Shown here in pieces: positions 9,191 to 17,741 of a DNA stretch of 64,000 bases; within the stretch, counting starts at the first letter, position 1, and every line of letters begins with the position of its first letter. The notes under the pieces were generated by a model. That model was not told where the DNA came from. It saw only the letters and a list, made by a program, of their open reading frames with translations, and searched no databases. Origin of the DNA: Paraburkholderia bannensis NBRC 103871 (lineage in GTDB: Bacteria > Pseudomonadota > Gammaproteobacteria > Burkholderiales > Burkholderiaceae); NCBI RefSeq assembly GCF_000685015.1, contig NZ_BAYA01000016.1, forward strand, positions 124,001 through 188,000, read 5' to 3'. The position numbers and the translations under genes are program-made.

Positions 9191-10222
9191 ATGTCCGACG
9201 CCGCGCCCGACGAAGTCCGCATCACAGCCGAAATCGAACGACTCAAGGCCGAATTCCCCAAGACGCGCGAGTTGTATCGCGAGGTGTGCGCCCTGCTGTT
9301 CTTCCGCTTCGGCATCACACCCACCGCGAACCGCCTCTATCAACTGGTTCATCGCGGCAGCATGGGCACGCCGACGGCCGTCCTCGGCGAATTTTGGGCG
9401 GAGTTGCGTGAGAAAAGCCGCGTGCGTATCGAGCACGCGGATTTGCCGGAGGAGTTGCAGGGCGCAGCGGGCGAACTGGTCGCGGCATTGTGGACGCGCG
9501 CCACGGCGGCGGCTCAGTCATCGCTCGAAGCGTTGCGTGTCGAAGTGGAAGACGCGCGGCGCGAAGCCGAGTCGCAAGTTGCAAGTTTGCAGAGCGATCT
9601 TGCGCGCACGGAAACGGCGCTTGAGCAACGGACGACGGCGCTGCTCGCCGCGCAGGTTCGCATTCACGAACTGGAGCAGGCTCAGGCGGCGGGCGAGGCA
9701 ACGCGCATAGCACTCGAAGGGCAGGTCGCGGACTTGCAGCAAGCCGGACGGGAGCGCGACGCGGCGCTCGTGCAGGCGCGCGCTGACTTTGCCGCCGAAC
9801 TCGACAAGCTGCGCGCGAGCGCCGAACTGGCCGAAACTCGCCTGCAAGCGGCCGAAAAGCGCGCCCTGCTCGAAATCGAGCGCGAACGCGCCACCAGCGC
9901 GCGCCTGCAAAAGGATCTGGAAGCGGCGACGAAGCGCGCTACGCGGGCCGAAGAAACCGCGCGTAGCGAAACCCAGGCGTTGCAAACTCAACTGGGCGAT
10001 CTGCGTCACCAGGCGGGCATGCTGGAAGGGCGGCTGGACGCGATGCGAGCCATCCACGCGACGCAGACGGAGGAACTGGAGACGCTACGCAGCAAGGCGA
10101 AGGCGGTGACGCCTCCGAATAGCGCGCCGGTTGCCCGCCGGACGCCCAGGCGAGCGGCCCGCTCAACCGATGGCGCGGCAAAGCCATTGCGTGTTATGCG
10201 CAAAAAGTCCGGGTCGACTTGA
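9191..10222 (+). CDS. KfrA-like DNA-binding coiled-coil protein
   Basis: A 343-residue protein with the KfrA N-terminal type of domain (about residues 8-95: ITAEIERLKAEFPKTREL, then GITPTANRLYQLV and GSMGTPTAVLGEFW), followed by a very long Ala/Glu/Arg-rich coiled coil to about residue 305 and a basic tail (RRTPRRAARSTD). KfrA proteins are known from broad-host-range plasmids, where they bind DNA and polymerise to help segregation; this copy appears chromosomal. It is preceded by about 130 bases of AT-rich sequence (9060-9190), a suitable place for autoregulatory binding. No parAB or replication genes lie nearby. Confidence 0.8.
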   Translation: MSDAAPDEVRITAEIERLKAEFPKTRELYREVCALLFFRFGITPTANRLYQLVHRGSMGTPTAVLGEFWAELREKSRVRIEHADLPEELQGAAGELVAALWTRATAAAQSSLEALRVEVEDARREAESQVASLQSDLARTETALEQRTTALLAAQVRIHELEQAQAAGEATRIALEGQVADLQQAGRERDAALVQARADFAAELDKLRASAELAETRLQAAEKRALLEIERERATSARLQKDLEAATKRATRAEETARSETQALQTQLGDLRHQAGMLEGRLDAMRAIHATQTEELETLRSKAKAVTPPNSAPVARRTPRRAARSTDGAAKPLRVMRKKSGST

Positions 10223-10337
10223 GGATATCCAGGACGCATGTGGCTCTATATTTTCGCGCCATGTTGGGTCTACCGCTAGGGCCACCGCTTCGCTAACGTA
10301 ACAGGCTTTCCCCACCTGAAACCAGGAGAAGCCAAGG

Positions 10338-11060
10338 ATGTCCGTGAGCGACAGCAACGACAACGACAACAACAACAACGAAGCCGATTCCATCGCAACT
10401 CAGGGCGCGCCGTCGGCGCGCACGCGCGTGCGTCGCATCGCCCAGCGCGCCGACTACGATCGCGCCACGCTGCACGCGATTCTCGATGACGCCTACGTCT
10501 GCCACGTCGCATTCGCCGATGCCCACGGCGTCCATTGCATTCCCACCGCCTGCTGGCGCGAGGGCGATCATCTCTACATCCACGGCTCCAATGGCAGCCG
10601 CATGCTCAAACTCGCCGCCGAAGGCGCCCAGGTCTGCGTGACCGTCACGCACCTCGATGGCCTTGTGCTCGCGCGCTCGGCGTTCAATCACTCGATGAAC
10701 TATCGCTCGGCGATGATCTACGGCGCGTTCGAAGTCGTCGCGGACGGCCACAAGTCCGCCGCGCTCGATGCGTTCATGGAGCACATCGCGCCGGGGCGCG
10801 TGCATGAAGCGCGCGCGGGCAACCGCAACGAACTCGCTGCGACCACGGTGCTGCGCCTGCCGCTCGACGAAGCGGTCGCGAAGGTGCGCGCGCACGGCGT
10901 CTGTGACGACGAAGAAGACCTCGATCGCCCGGTCTGGGCGGGTGTGCTGCCGATGGCGCTGCGGCCGCTTGCGCCCGAACGCGACGGCAACCTGCCGCCG
11001 GACGGCGAACCCGCTTATGTGCGCGAGTGGGCGAGCCGGGCGGCCGACGCGCAGCGCTGA
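10338..11060 (+). CDS. Pyridoxamine 5'-phosphate oxidase-related flavin-binding protein
   Basis: A 240-residue split-barrel flavoprotein-like protein. After a polar Asn/Asp-rich N-terminus (SDSNDNDNNNNEAD) the family core appears: DDAYVCHVAFADAHGVHCIP, then DHLYIHGSNGSRML, then VTVTHLDGLVLARSAFNHSM with NYRSAMIYG. These are hallmarks of the flavin-nucleotide-binding, NimA-like branch rather than true PdxH. The substrate is unknown. It precedes the amine-oxidase module on the same strand, but the 96-base gap contains its own promoter-like AT-rich element. Confidence 0.82.
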   Translation: MSVSDSNDNDNNNNEADSIATQGAPSARTRVRRIAQRADYDRATLHAILDDAYVCHVAFADAHGVHCIPTACWREGDHLYIHGSNGSRMLKLAAEGAQVCVTVTHLDGLVLARSAFNHSMNYRSAMIYGAFEVVADGHKSAALDAFMEHIAPGRVHEARAGNRNELAATTVLRLPLDEAVAKVRAHGVCDDEEDLDRPVWAGVLPMALRPLAPERDGNLPPDGEPAYVREWASRAADAQR

Positions 11061-11121
11061 GCCAATAAGCGTCGGGGGAAACTCCCGCTTGCATCCGTGA
11101 AATTGCCGTGCTAATTTTTCA

Positions 11122-11145
11122 TGAAATTTAGCAAATAAAATTTCA
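11122..11145. promoter_or_regulatory. Inverted repeat upstream of the amine oxidase gene
   Basis: TGAAATTT (11122-11129) and AAATTTCA (11138-11145) form an 8+8 inverted repeat with an 8-base spacer, 12 bases before the oxidase start. It sits in the only AT-rich stretch of this interval. It is a plausible operator for the XRE-cupin regulator encoded two genes on; that link is inference. Confidence 0.5.
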
Positions 11146-11156
11146 CGGATGCCGCG

Positions 11157-12446
11157 ATGTTCGTCGAATCGACCCAGCATGTGGAGAGCTACTACGCCCG
11201 CACCCTGCCTGCCGCCGCGCCTGCGCGTGCGGCGCTGGAAGAGGATTGCGACGCCGACGTCCTGATCGTCGGCGCGGGATTCAGTGGGCTGCATACGGCG
11301 TTGCGGCTCGCGCTGGCCGGCAAGCGCGTCGCCGTCGTCGAGGCAAGCCGGGTGGCGTGGGCCGCGTCGGGGCGCAACGGCGGTCAGGCGCTGCTCGGCT
11401 GGTCGTGCGATATGGGGCCGCTGGAACATTCGCTGGGCGTCGAGCGCGCCCGCGAACTCTGGGATAGCATGCGCTGGGCGGCGCGCGAAGTACGCGAGTT
11501 GCCGCAGCGGCATGGCTTCGATATCGACTATCGCCCCGGCAGCCTGTGGGCCGCCGTGAAGCGCAATCGTGTGGGCATGCTCGACGTGGCGCGCGACGAG
11601 GCCGCGCAGAAGTGGGGTTACGACGCGCTGCGCGTGATCCCGCAGCAGGACATGCCAGGCTGGATCGGCAGCCCGCGCTATCGCGCCGCGCTCTACGATC
11701 CCGAGGCCGGCCATCTGAATCCGCTCAAGTTCGCGCTGGGCATTGCCGCCGCCATCGAGCGCGCGGGCGGCCGCATTTTCGAGCAGACCCGCGTGCTGAC
11801 GTGGCGCGAAACGCCGTCCGGTTTCATCGCGAACACGGCGCGCGGATCGATTCGCGCGGACACGCTCGTGCTGGCCTGCAATGCCTATATCGATCGGCTC
11901 GACAGCGAACTCGCGCGTCGCGTGCTGCCCGTCGGCACCTATCAGGTGGCCACTGCGCCGCTCGATCCCGCGCTCGCGAACGCGATCCTGCCGCGCAATA
12001 GTTGCGTGATCGACAATCAGTTCGTCCCTGACTACTTCCGCCTGAGCCCCGACCACCGGCTGCTGTTCGGCGGCGCGTGCACCTATCTGGGCGGCATTCC
12101 GAAGGACATTCGCGCGGCCATCCGTCCGAGTCTCGAACGTGCGTTTCCGCAATTGCGCGGCGTCGAACTGGAGCACGCGTGGGGCGGCCATATCGACATC
12201 AGCATCCGGCGCACGCCCGACGTGGGCCACGCGCGCGGTCGCTACTGGCTGCAAGGCTTTTCCGGTCACGGCGTGCTGCCGACGCTGGCCGCTGCGCGCG
12301 CGGTATCCGATGCGATCCTCGGCGATACGCGCTTGCTCTCGCACTACGAGGCCATCCATAATCCGCGTTTTCCGGGCGGCGACGCGCTGGCCGCACCGCT
12401 CGAAGCGCTGGGCAAGCTCTGGTATCGCCTGCGCGACGTCGTCTGA
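11157..12446 (+). CDS. FAD-dependent amine oxidase (gamma-glutamylputrescine oxidase-like)
   Basis: A 429-residue DAO-family flavoenzyme. The FAD-binding motif is DVLIVGAGFSGLHTALRL (residues about 38-55). The segment SGRNGGQALLGWSCD matches the GRNGGQ signature of PuuB/OrdL-type oxidases, and the C-terminal WLQGFSGHGVLPT is the second FAD contact region. PuuB oxidises gamma-glutamylputrescine to the aldehyde with H2O2 release. The neighbours, a PuuR-like XRE-cupin regulator and a glutamine-synthetase-like ligase, support a gamma-glutamylated amine substrate; the exact amine is unknown. Confidence 0.85.
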   Translation: MFVESTQHVESYYARTLPAAAPARAALEEDCDADVLIVGAGFSGLHTALRLALAGKRVAVVEASRVAWAASGRNGGQALLGWSCDMGPLEHSLGVERARELWDSMRWAAREVRELPQRHGFDIDYRPGSLWAAVKRNRVGMLDVARDEAAQKWGYDALRVIPQQDMPGWIGSPRYRAALYDPEAGHLNPLKFALGIAAAIERAGGRIFEQTRVLTWRETPSGFIANTARGSIRADTLVLACNAYIDRLDSELARRVLPVGTYQVATAPLDPALANAILPRNSCVIDNQFVPDYFRLSPDHRLLFGGACTYLGGIPKDIRAAIRPSLERAFPQLRGVELEHAWGGHIDISIRRTPDVGHARGRYWLQGFSGHGVLPTLAAARAVSDAILGDTRLLSHYEAIHNPRFPGGDALAAPLEALGKLWYRLRDVV

Positions 12447-12462
12447 TGGGAGTGAAACCGGC

Positions 12463-13020
12463 ATGGACAGGCAGGAAGAGATCGAAGGGCTCGCGATCCT
12501 GATTCGCGATCTGCGCAAGCACAAGAAGGTGACGCTTTCGGAGCTGGCGCAGCGCATCGGGCGCTCGGTGGGGTTTCTCTCGCAGGTCGAACGCGGGCTG
12601 TCGCGGCCCACGGTCGCCGATCTCACCGCCATCGGCGAGGCATTGCAGACGCCCACGACGTACTTCTACAGCGTGAGCAAGCCGCGCGCGCTGCCCTGGG
12701 TCACGCGCCCGGCCGAGCGTCGCACGCTTTACTACGGCGGCGGCATCACGGACGTGCTGGTGTCGCCGAGCATGTCGTCGGGATTTTCGATGCTCGAAAG
12801 CCTGCTGGAGCCGGGCGCGACGAGCGGCGAGCGTCCCGTCGACGATAGCGACGAGCAGGGCGGTTTCGTGCTCGAAGGCGAGCTGACGATCTGGCTCGAC
12901 AGTGACGGCGAGCCCGTCACGCTCAAGGCCGGTGACAGTTTTCAGTTGCCGTCGCGTTGCCGCTTCAGTTACGCAAACCTGGCGGAGCAGCCCGCGCGCG
13001 TGCTGTGGGTGTTCACCTGA
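12463..13020 (+). CDS. XRE-family regulator with cupin domain (PuuR-like)
   Basis: A 185-residue repressor-type protein. An N-terminal helix-turn-helix (about residues 12-66: TLSELAQRIGRSVGFLSQVE, then PTVADLTAIGEAL) is followed by a C-terminal cupin barrel (about 110-183, with GGFVLEGELTIWLD and LKAGDSFQLPS), a layout known for PuuR and related regulators of amine catabolism. GGGAGTG lies upstream of ATG 12463, 17 bases after the oxidase stop, so it is cotranscribed with it. It probably senses a small-molecule intermediate through the cupin. Confidence 0.88.
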   Translation: MDRQEEIEGLAILIRDLRKHKKVTLSELAQRIGRSVGFLSQVERGLSRPTVADLTAIGEALQTPTTYFYSVSKPRALPWVTRPAERRTLYYGGGITDVLVSPSMSSGFSMLESLLEPGATSGERPVDDSDEQGGFVLEGELTIWLDSDGEPVTLKAGDSFQLPSRCRFSYANLAEQPARVLWVFT

Positions 13021-13059
13021 GGTGACGACGCGCCGCGACACTGATTGATCGGTTAGGTA

Positions 13060-13076
13060 CGCCCGGAATGCGGGCG
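13060..13076. terminator. Small hairpin after the XRE-cupin gene
   Basis: CGCCCG-N5-CGGGCG is followed by the T-rich CGCTTCTTATTT. It is weak, but placed between the regulator and the ligase gene, which may therefore have a separate promoter in 13080-13125. Confidence 0.4.
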
Positions 13077-13138
13077 CGCTTCTTATTTGTTTCGCAATCC
13101 ATATTAAAAACCAGCTTGCGTTATCAAAGGACACTGAC

Positions 13139-14485
13139 GTGACCGCCATCGCCTCCGATCTGCTGAGCGAAGTACGCGCCTTCCGTGCGGCGCATCCCGA
13201 CGTGCAGTACGTCGACTTGATCTGTCTCGACCTGCCGGGCCATTTTTACGGCAAGCGTTACCCCATTGGCATGCTCGAAAAAGTCGCGGCAGGCGCGATG
13301 CTCAAGCTGCCGCAGAACTGCATCCTGCTCGGCGCGCAGGGCGGGGTGTATCCGATCGGCGAATATTGCTTCCACGACGGCGATCCCGACGCCGCGCGCC
13401 GTCTCGTGCCCGGCACGCTCAAGCGGGTGCGCTGGGAGCAGCAGCCGCTCGCGCAAATGCTCATCACCTCGGACGGCACCGCCGCGCCGATCGCCTTCGA
13501 GCCGCGCGAAGTGCTCGCGCGCGTGCTCCAGCGTTTCGCGCGGCGCGGCCTCAAGCCGGTGGTCGCCTTCGAACTGGAGTTCTATCTGTTCGATGCGAAG
13601 CTGCGCGACGGGCTGCCGCAGCACGCGCGCGATCTACTCTGCGACGACGCCGACGATCAGCCGAACATGCATATCGAGCGTCTCTCGCGTTTCGCGCCGG
13701 TGCTGCACGAAATGGTCGAGGCGGCGCGCGAACAGGATGTCGACGCAACGGTCATTACCGCCGAACTCGGGCCTGGCCAGTTCGAAATCAACTTTGGCCA
13801 TTGCGACGACGCGATGCGGGCCGCCGACTGGTCTGCGCTGTTCTGCCGCAGCACGCGCGGCGTGGCGATGCAGCACGGTTACCGCGCGAGCTTCATGTCG
13901 AAGCCGTGGCTCGACGCGCCGGGCAGCGGCATGCACGTGCACGTCAGCCTCTACGACGAGGCGGGCCGCAATGTGCTGGCGGCGCACGAGCGGCGCGCGC
14001 TGCGGCACGCCGTGGCGGGTTGCCTCGCGTTGCTGCCGCATTGCATGCCGGTCTTCGCCGCCAATCACAACGCATTCCGGCGCTACGGCGCGATGGTCAA
14101 CGCGGCGAGCCGGGCGAGCTGGGGTTTCGAGGATCGCGACGCCTGCATCCGAATCCCGGAGTCGGACGAGGCAAACCTGCGCATCGAACACCGCCTCGCA
14201 GGCGCCGACGCGAACCCCTATCTGGTGCTCGCGGCGATCCTCGCCGGCATCGAATTCGGTCTCGACGCGGGCCGCGAACCCATCGCGCCGCTCAACGAAA
14301 ACCGTGCGAGCGGCATCGATTTTCCGGGCGATATGCTCTCGGCGGTGGAGGCCATGAAGGCGCATGCCGGGGTGCGCGAGGCGCTCGGCGAGGACTTTGT
14401 GACGGTTTATTGCGAAAATAAACGGCAAGACCATCTCGATTTTATGAACGCGATTGCCGCACGCGAATATCGGTGGTTTTTGTAA
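13139..14485 (+). CDS. Glutamine synthetase family protein (gamma-glutamylputrescine synthetase-like)
   Basis: A 448-residue ATP-dependent ligase. Catalytic-domain signatures include FELEFYLFD, ELGPGQFEINFGH, the nucleotide/glutamate-site GSGMHVHVSLYD, ANHNAFRRYG, and RIEHRLAGADANPYL near the end. The divergent sequence and the neighbourhood (PuuB-like oxidase, PuuR-like regulator) point to a PuuA-type gamma-glutamyl-polyamine ligase rather than GlnA. The start is GTG 13139 with AAAGGA about 8 bases upstream. PuuC and PuuD equivalents are not in the window, so the pathway is incomplete here. Confidence 0.87.
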   Translation: MTAIASDLLSEVRAFRAAHPDVQYVDLICLDLPGHFYGKRYPIGMLEKVAAGAMLKLPQNCILLGAQGGVYPIGEYCFHDGDPDAARRLVPGTLKRVRWEQQPLAQMLITSDGTAAPIAFEPREVLARVLQRFARRGLKPVVAFELEFYLFDAKLRDGLPQHARDLLCDDADDQPNMHIERLSRFAPVLHEMVEAAREQDVDATVITAELGPGQFEINFGHCDDAMRAADWSALFCRSTRGVAMQHGYRASFMSKPWLDAPGSGMHVHVSLYDEAGRNVLAAHERRALRHAVAGCLALLPHCMPVFAANHNAFRRYGAMVNAASRASWGFEDRDACIRIPESDEANLRIEHRLAGADANPYLVLAAILAGIEFGLDAGREPIAPLNENRASGIDFPGDMLSAVEAMKAHAGVREALGEDFVTVYCENKRQDHLDFMNAIAAREYRWFL

Positions 14486-14661
14486 AAATACGCGAAATAG
14501 ACACTAAATTGGCGAGAAAATCGCCTTGCATGAATCGTTCCCGCATCCGCGAGGGGCCTGTAACCCCCGTGTGCCTTACGTTTCGATATGCAACGCGATT
14601 TGCCTGTTTTGCCCGCGTGAGGTAGGGTATGCAGGTTTTCTCAACTCAACACAGGTAGCAG

Positions 14662-14940
14662 ATGAACAAACAGGAACTCATTGACGCAGTCGCCGCAAGC
14701 ACGGGCGAGACCAAGGCAGCCACGGGCGCGGCAATCGACGCGATCCTCGAAGTGGTCACCAAGGCGGTCACGTCGGGCGATTCCGTGCAGCTCGTCGGCT
14801 TCGGTTCGTTCTCGACCGGCCAGCGCGCAGCACGCGTCGGCCGCAACCCGGCTACGGGCGCGGAAATCCAGATCGCTGCGGCCAAGACGGTCAAGTTCAC
14901 GGCCGGCAAGGCCTTCAAGGACGCCGTCAACGCGTCGTGA
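14662..14940 (+). CDS. hupB: HU-family histone-like DNA-binding protein
   Basis: A 92-residue nucleoid protein that bends DNA nonspecifically as a dimer. It opens with MNKQELIDAVAASTGETKA, carries the VQLVGFGSFSTGQRAARVGRN signature region with the DNA-binding arm (GRNPATGAEIQIAA), and ends with KTVKFTAGKAFKDAVN, all standard for HU. It appears monocistronic: a 176-base upstream gap and hairpins downstream. The symbol follows the usual name in Burkholderia; other HU copies may exist elsewhere in the genome. Confidence 0.95.
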   Translation: MNKQELIDAVAASTGETKAATGAAIDAILEVVTKAVTSGDSVQLVGFGSFSTGQRAARVGRNPATGAEIQIAAAKTVKFTAGKAFKDAVNAS

Positions 14941-14983
14941 TGCTGGCCGCCGCCGCGCGGCGCGTGCAGGGTTCGTGACATGA

Positions 14984-15005
14984 GGAGGGCGCTTTGGCGC
15001 CTTCC
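14984..15005 (+). terminator. Hairpin after the HU gene
   Basis: A 9-bp stem (14984-14992 with 14997-15005, one G-U pair) with a TTTG loop, 43 bases after the HU stop. No T-run follows. Confidence 0.45.
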
Positions 15006-15077
15006 TTGCGCATGACCTCTGCTCGTCTTCCGCGCGGTTTCGGCTGCGCACGCGCGGCGGTTTTGGCGCATCACACT

Positions 15078-15110
15078 CCGGGAGCGGGACGCTTGGCGTC
15101 TCGCTCCCGG
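15078..15110. terminator. Strong hairpin between convergent genes
   Basis: A 15-bp stem (15078-15092 with 15096-15110, one G-U) closes a 3-base loop in the gap between the HU gene and the convergent diguanylate cyclase. There is no T-run on either strand; it is probably a bidirectional transcription barrier. Confidence 0.55.
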
Positions 15111-15212
15111 TTGCCGTTTACATCGGCAAATCCTCTGTTGTCCGAAGTAACCGAATTAATCGAACTAACCGGACGAAGCCCGCACGCGGCAAAGCGCATG
15201 GGCCTGGTCGGC

Positions 15213-16733
15213 TTAAAGATCGTCTTTGCGCGGCGTCGCGAGCAGTTGCGACGATTGCGTGCCCTGGCGCGCGAGTTCGTTGCGGCGCCGCTTGGCCTCG
15301 TACATGGCCGCATCCGCGGCACGCATCATGCCTTCCAGACTTTCGCCTTCCTCGCAGCTTGCCCAGCCCAGCGAGAAGCTCAAACGCGGCCCGCCGTAGA
15401 ACTGATTGTTCAGCTCGACCAGTTTGCCGATGCTGTCCGCGACGATTTCCGCGTCGCGTGCGTCCGCGCCCGGCAGGAGCATCACGAACTCGTCGCCGCC
15501 GATGCGCGCGGCGTGGTACGGCTTGCGGATCGCCTTGGCCAGCACTTCGCCTGCGCGGCGTAGCAGCGCGTCGCCGGCCGCATGGCCGAGCTGGTCGTTC
15601 ACGGTCTTCAGGTTGTCCATGTCCAGCACGATCGCGCTGACCGGGAACGGCCCCTTGCGTTGCAGGCGGTTCAGCTCGTCGACATAGAACGAGCGGTTCT
15701 TGAGCTTGGTGAGCACATCGTGCTTGCCCAGAAATTCGAGGTAAGCCTCGGCTTTCTTGCGTGCCGTGATGTCGGTGAGCGCAAGCAGCACAAGATCCCA
15801 TTGCTCCTCGTGGCCGGGAAAAACCGAGAATTGCAGGTGCACGTTGAGCTCGCTGCCGTCGAGCGCGTAATTGATGACCTCACGCTGCTGGAACAGCCGA
15901 CCTTCCCACAAATCGAGCAATTGCTCGCGAAAATGCGGGCGCATGTCGTCGCGGAAGATCTGCGGCAGGCGCGCGAGCAGCGTGGCCTTGTCGGGCGCGC
16001 GATACATGCCGAGCGTGTAGTGATTGACGTCGAGCACCTGAATTTCGCTCATGCAGCGCTCGACAAACTCGGGATGCACGTCGGTGAAAGTGCGGAAATC
16101 GACGATGCCCTGCATGCGGACTTCGTCGAGCAACTGGCGGATCGCCGAAAAATTCTCGACCCACAGCGACACCGGCGCATGTTCGAAAACACCGAGCGCG
16201 TATTGCTCGCTCGCCGCCGCGCGCTGGCGCGCATCCTCCAGTGCGGACACGTCCTCGATGGCCACGAGCACGCGGCTCCAGTCGTTTTCGTGGCCCGGCA
16301 GGATCACGCCACGCAGCAGGATGTCCATGCGACGGCCGCTGAGCGTGTAGTTCACGCTCTTGCTTTCGAAGGTGGCACTGCCTTTCCACATCTGTTCGAG
16401 CTCGCCCACGTGCGCCTGGAACATGTCGTCGCGCAGGACTTCGGCGAGGTGGGCCGTGAGCTCGTCGTGGCTGCGCGCGCCATAAAGCGCGAGCGTATGC
16501 TGGTTCACCTTGAGCACGCGGATGCAGGCGGAGCATTCGGCCACGCGGCGCGGATCTTCTTCGAGCCACTGGCGGATATCCGTCACGCCCGCTTCGCGCC
16601 AGCGTTCGAACAGGGCGCGGAGCTGGCTATAGTCCTCGAGCCACAGGGACGTGGGCGTGACGTCGAAAAAGTCGAGCAGGTCGACGCCCATACTGGCAAA
16701 GCTGGCGGCGGTGGCCGGAGTGCCTTGTTGCAT
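15213..16733 (-). CDS. Diguanylate cyclase with two PAS-like sensor domains
   Basis: A cytoplasmic GGDEF enzyme of about 506 residues that makes cyclic di-GMP. The catalytic motif is intact (ARIGGDEFVMLLPG), with MDNLKTVNDQLGH as the metal/nucleotide region. The inhibitory I-site position reads RKPY instead of RxxD, so product inhibition may be absent. The N-terminal 330 residues are two tandem copies of one PAS-like unit, each beginning alike (TPTSLWLEDYSQLRALFERW and APVSLWVENFSAIRQLLDEV). No transmembrane segment is seen. The start is uncertain: ATG 16733 is used; an in-frame GTG at 16781 would add 16 residues. Confidence 0.9.
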   Translation of the reverse strand: MQQGTPATAASFASMGVDLLDFFDVTPTSLWLEDYSQLRALFERWREAGVTDIRQWLEEDPRRVAECSACIRVLKVNQHTLALYGARSHDELTAHLAEVLRDDMFQAHVGELEQMWKGSATFESKSVNYTLSGRRMDILLRGVILPGHENDWSRVLVAIEDVSALEDARQRAAASEQYALGVFEHAPVSLWVENFSAIRQLLDEVRMQGIVDFRTFTDVHPEFVERCMSEIQVLDVNHYTLGMYRAPDKATLLARLPQIFRDDMRPHFREQLLDLWEGRLFQQREVINYALDGSELNVHLQFSVFPGHEEQWDLVLLALTDITARKKAEAYLEFLGKHDVLTKLKNRSFYVDELNRLQRKGPFPVSAIVLDMDNLKTVNDQLGHAAGDALLRRAGEVLAKAIRKPYHAARIGGDEFVMLLPGADARDAEIVADSIGKLVELNNQFYGGPRLSFSLGWASCEEGESLEGMMRAADAAMYEAKRRRNELARQGTQSSQLLATPRKDDL

Positions 16734-16793
16734 GTCGGGTGCAAAGAAAGAGGTTGAGGCGCGCCGCGATCCGTGCGGCACGCTATGCGCATC

Positions 16794-17099
16794 CTACCCG
16801 AATACGGGGCGCATGAAACTGCGTTCATAACTCACGATGCAGCGGGTTTCGTCGGCGTACTGGAAGGCCGCCTGGCAGTCGGCGTCGTGGCGCGATTGTT
16901 CGCGGTAGGTTTCGTAGGCGGCAAGGCTCGGGAACGAAAACAGGGCGAGCGCGATATTGTTTGCGCCTTCGCTGGGCAGAAAATAACCGTGATGCTGGCC
17001 GCCGAACCGCTCGACGAGGGGAATCCACATTTTGGCGTAGGTCTCGAATTCGGCGAGACGGTAGGGGTCGATGACGTAGCGCAGCGTGCAGGTGATCAT
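16794..17099 (-). CDS. NIPSNAP family protein
   Basis: A 101-residue ferredoxin-like-fold protein of the NIPSNAP family. The opening MITCTLRYVIDPYRLAEFE, the central GGQHHGYFLPSEG and the ending YERSFMRPVF match bacterial members. The biochemical role is unknown. It lies 60 bases upstream of the diguanylate cyclase on the same strand, and might share its transcript. Confidence 0.85.
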   Translation of the reverse strand: MITCTLRYVIDPYRLAEFETYAKMWIPLVERFGGQHHGYFLPSEGANNIALALFSFPSLAAYETYREQSRHDADCQAAFQYADETRCIVSYERSFMRPVFG

Positions 17100-17741
17100 G
17101 ATTGGCGATGAGTGTGCAGGTTGGAACGATCTCCGATTCTAGTGCAGCGGCGGCCGGAATAATGGCCGCCTTTTTCGCATCGCGTGAGCGCAACAGGCGG
17201 GCGAATTCAAATGCAGGCGCATTGAAGTCACGAGTCTATGGATTCTTGCTCGCTTCTGGTTCGCTGAGATTGTTCGCCGGAGACCGGCTGCTCTCGTTGT
17301 CGTCGATTTCAATTTTGGCGCTGAGCCCTTCGTGACCGTTCGCGCGGCTCAATAAAAGAGCGCGGAGTTCCGGACGAAGCCCGTCTCCGCGATGAGTCAC
17401 CAGTGCATGCAGCGATAGCAATGGAAGCATGATAGACCTCGCTGAAGGATGGCAAGGAGCACGTCGGCAATCAGGCTTTCGTCGCGATTGCCAGCGTGAC
17501 TTTCACGCTACCGCTGTGTGTTTGCGCGGTCACTCCGTTTCTTGCTATTGAATAGACCCGTTCCTGACGAGTGATTCCACCGCATTCTCCCGGGTTTGAC
17601 TGGCAGTTTGACTGCGGAAACGAGATAAAACAAAGAGGATTACTTATCGTTAAGTTCCTTGCTTTTCGAAAAAACAGTGACGGTAACGTGTGTCAGAAGG
17701 CCCGACGAGCTTTACGTGCGAACGCCCGTGCTAGCCACGGC
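17100..17741. other. Gene-poor interval
   Basis: 642 bases between the NIPSNAP gene and alkB. The only candidate is a 64-codon minus-strand ORF (17236-17430). The remainder, from 17431 to 17741, is lower in GC than its surroundings and shows no convincing gene, strong hairpin or repeat. Confidence 0.5.
17236..17430 (-). CDS. Possible small hypothetical protein
   Basis: A 64-residue ORF starting MLPLLSLHALVTHRGDG, with GAGGTC about 6 bases before the ATG. The first ten residues are hydrophobic and the C-terminal half is polar and acidic. I recognise no family. Support is only the ribosome site and lack of a competing frame; it may be spurious. Confidence 0.25.
   Translation of the reverse strand: MLPLLSLHALVTHRGDGLRPELRALLLSRANGHEGLSAKIEIDDNESSRSPANNLSEPEASKNP

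Noticed and set aside
10293..12656. 787-codon minus-strand open frame opposite the flavin and amine-oxidase genes
   Set aside because: Shadow of two recognised plus-strand genes; no recognisable motif.
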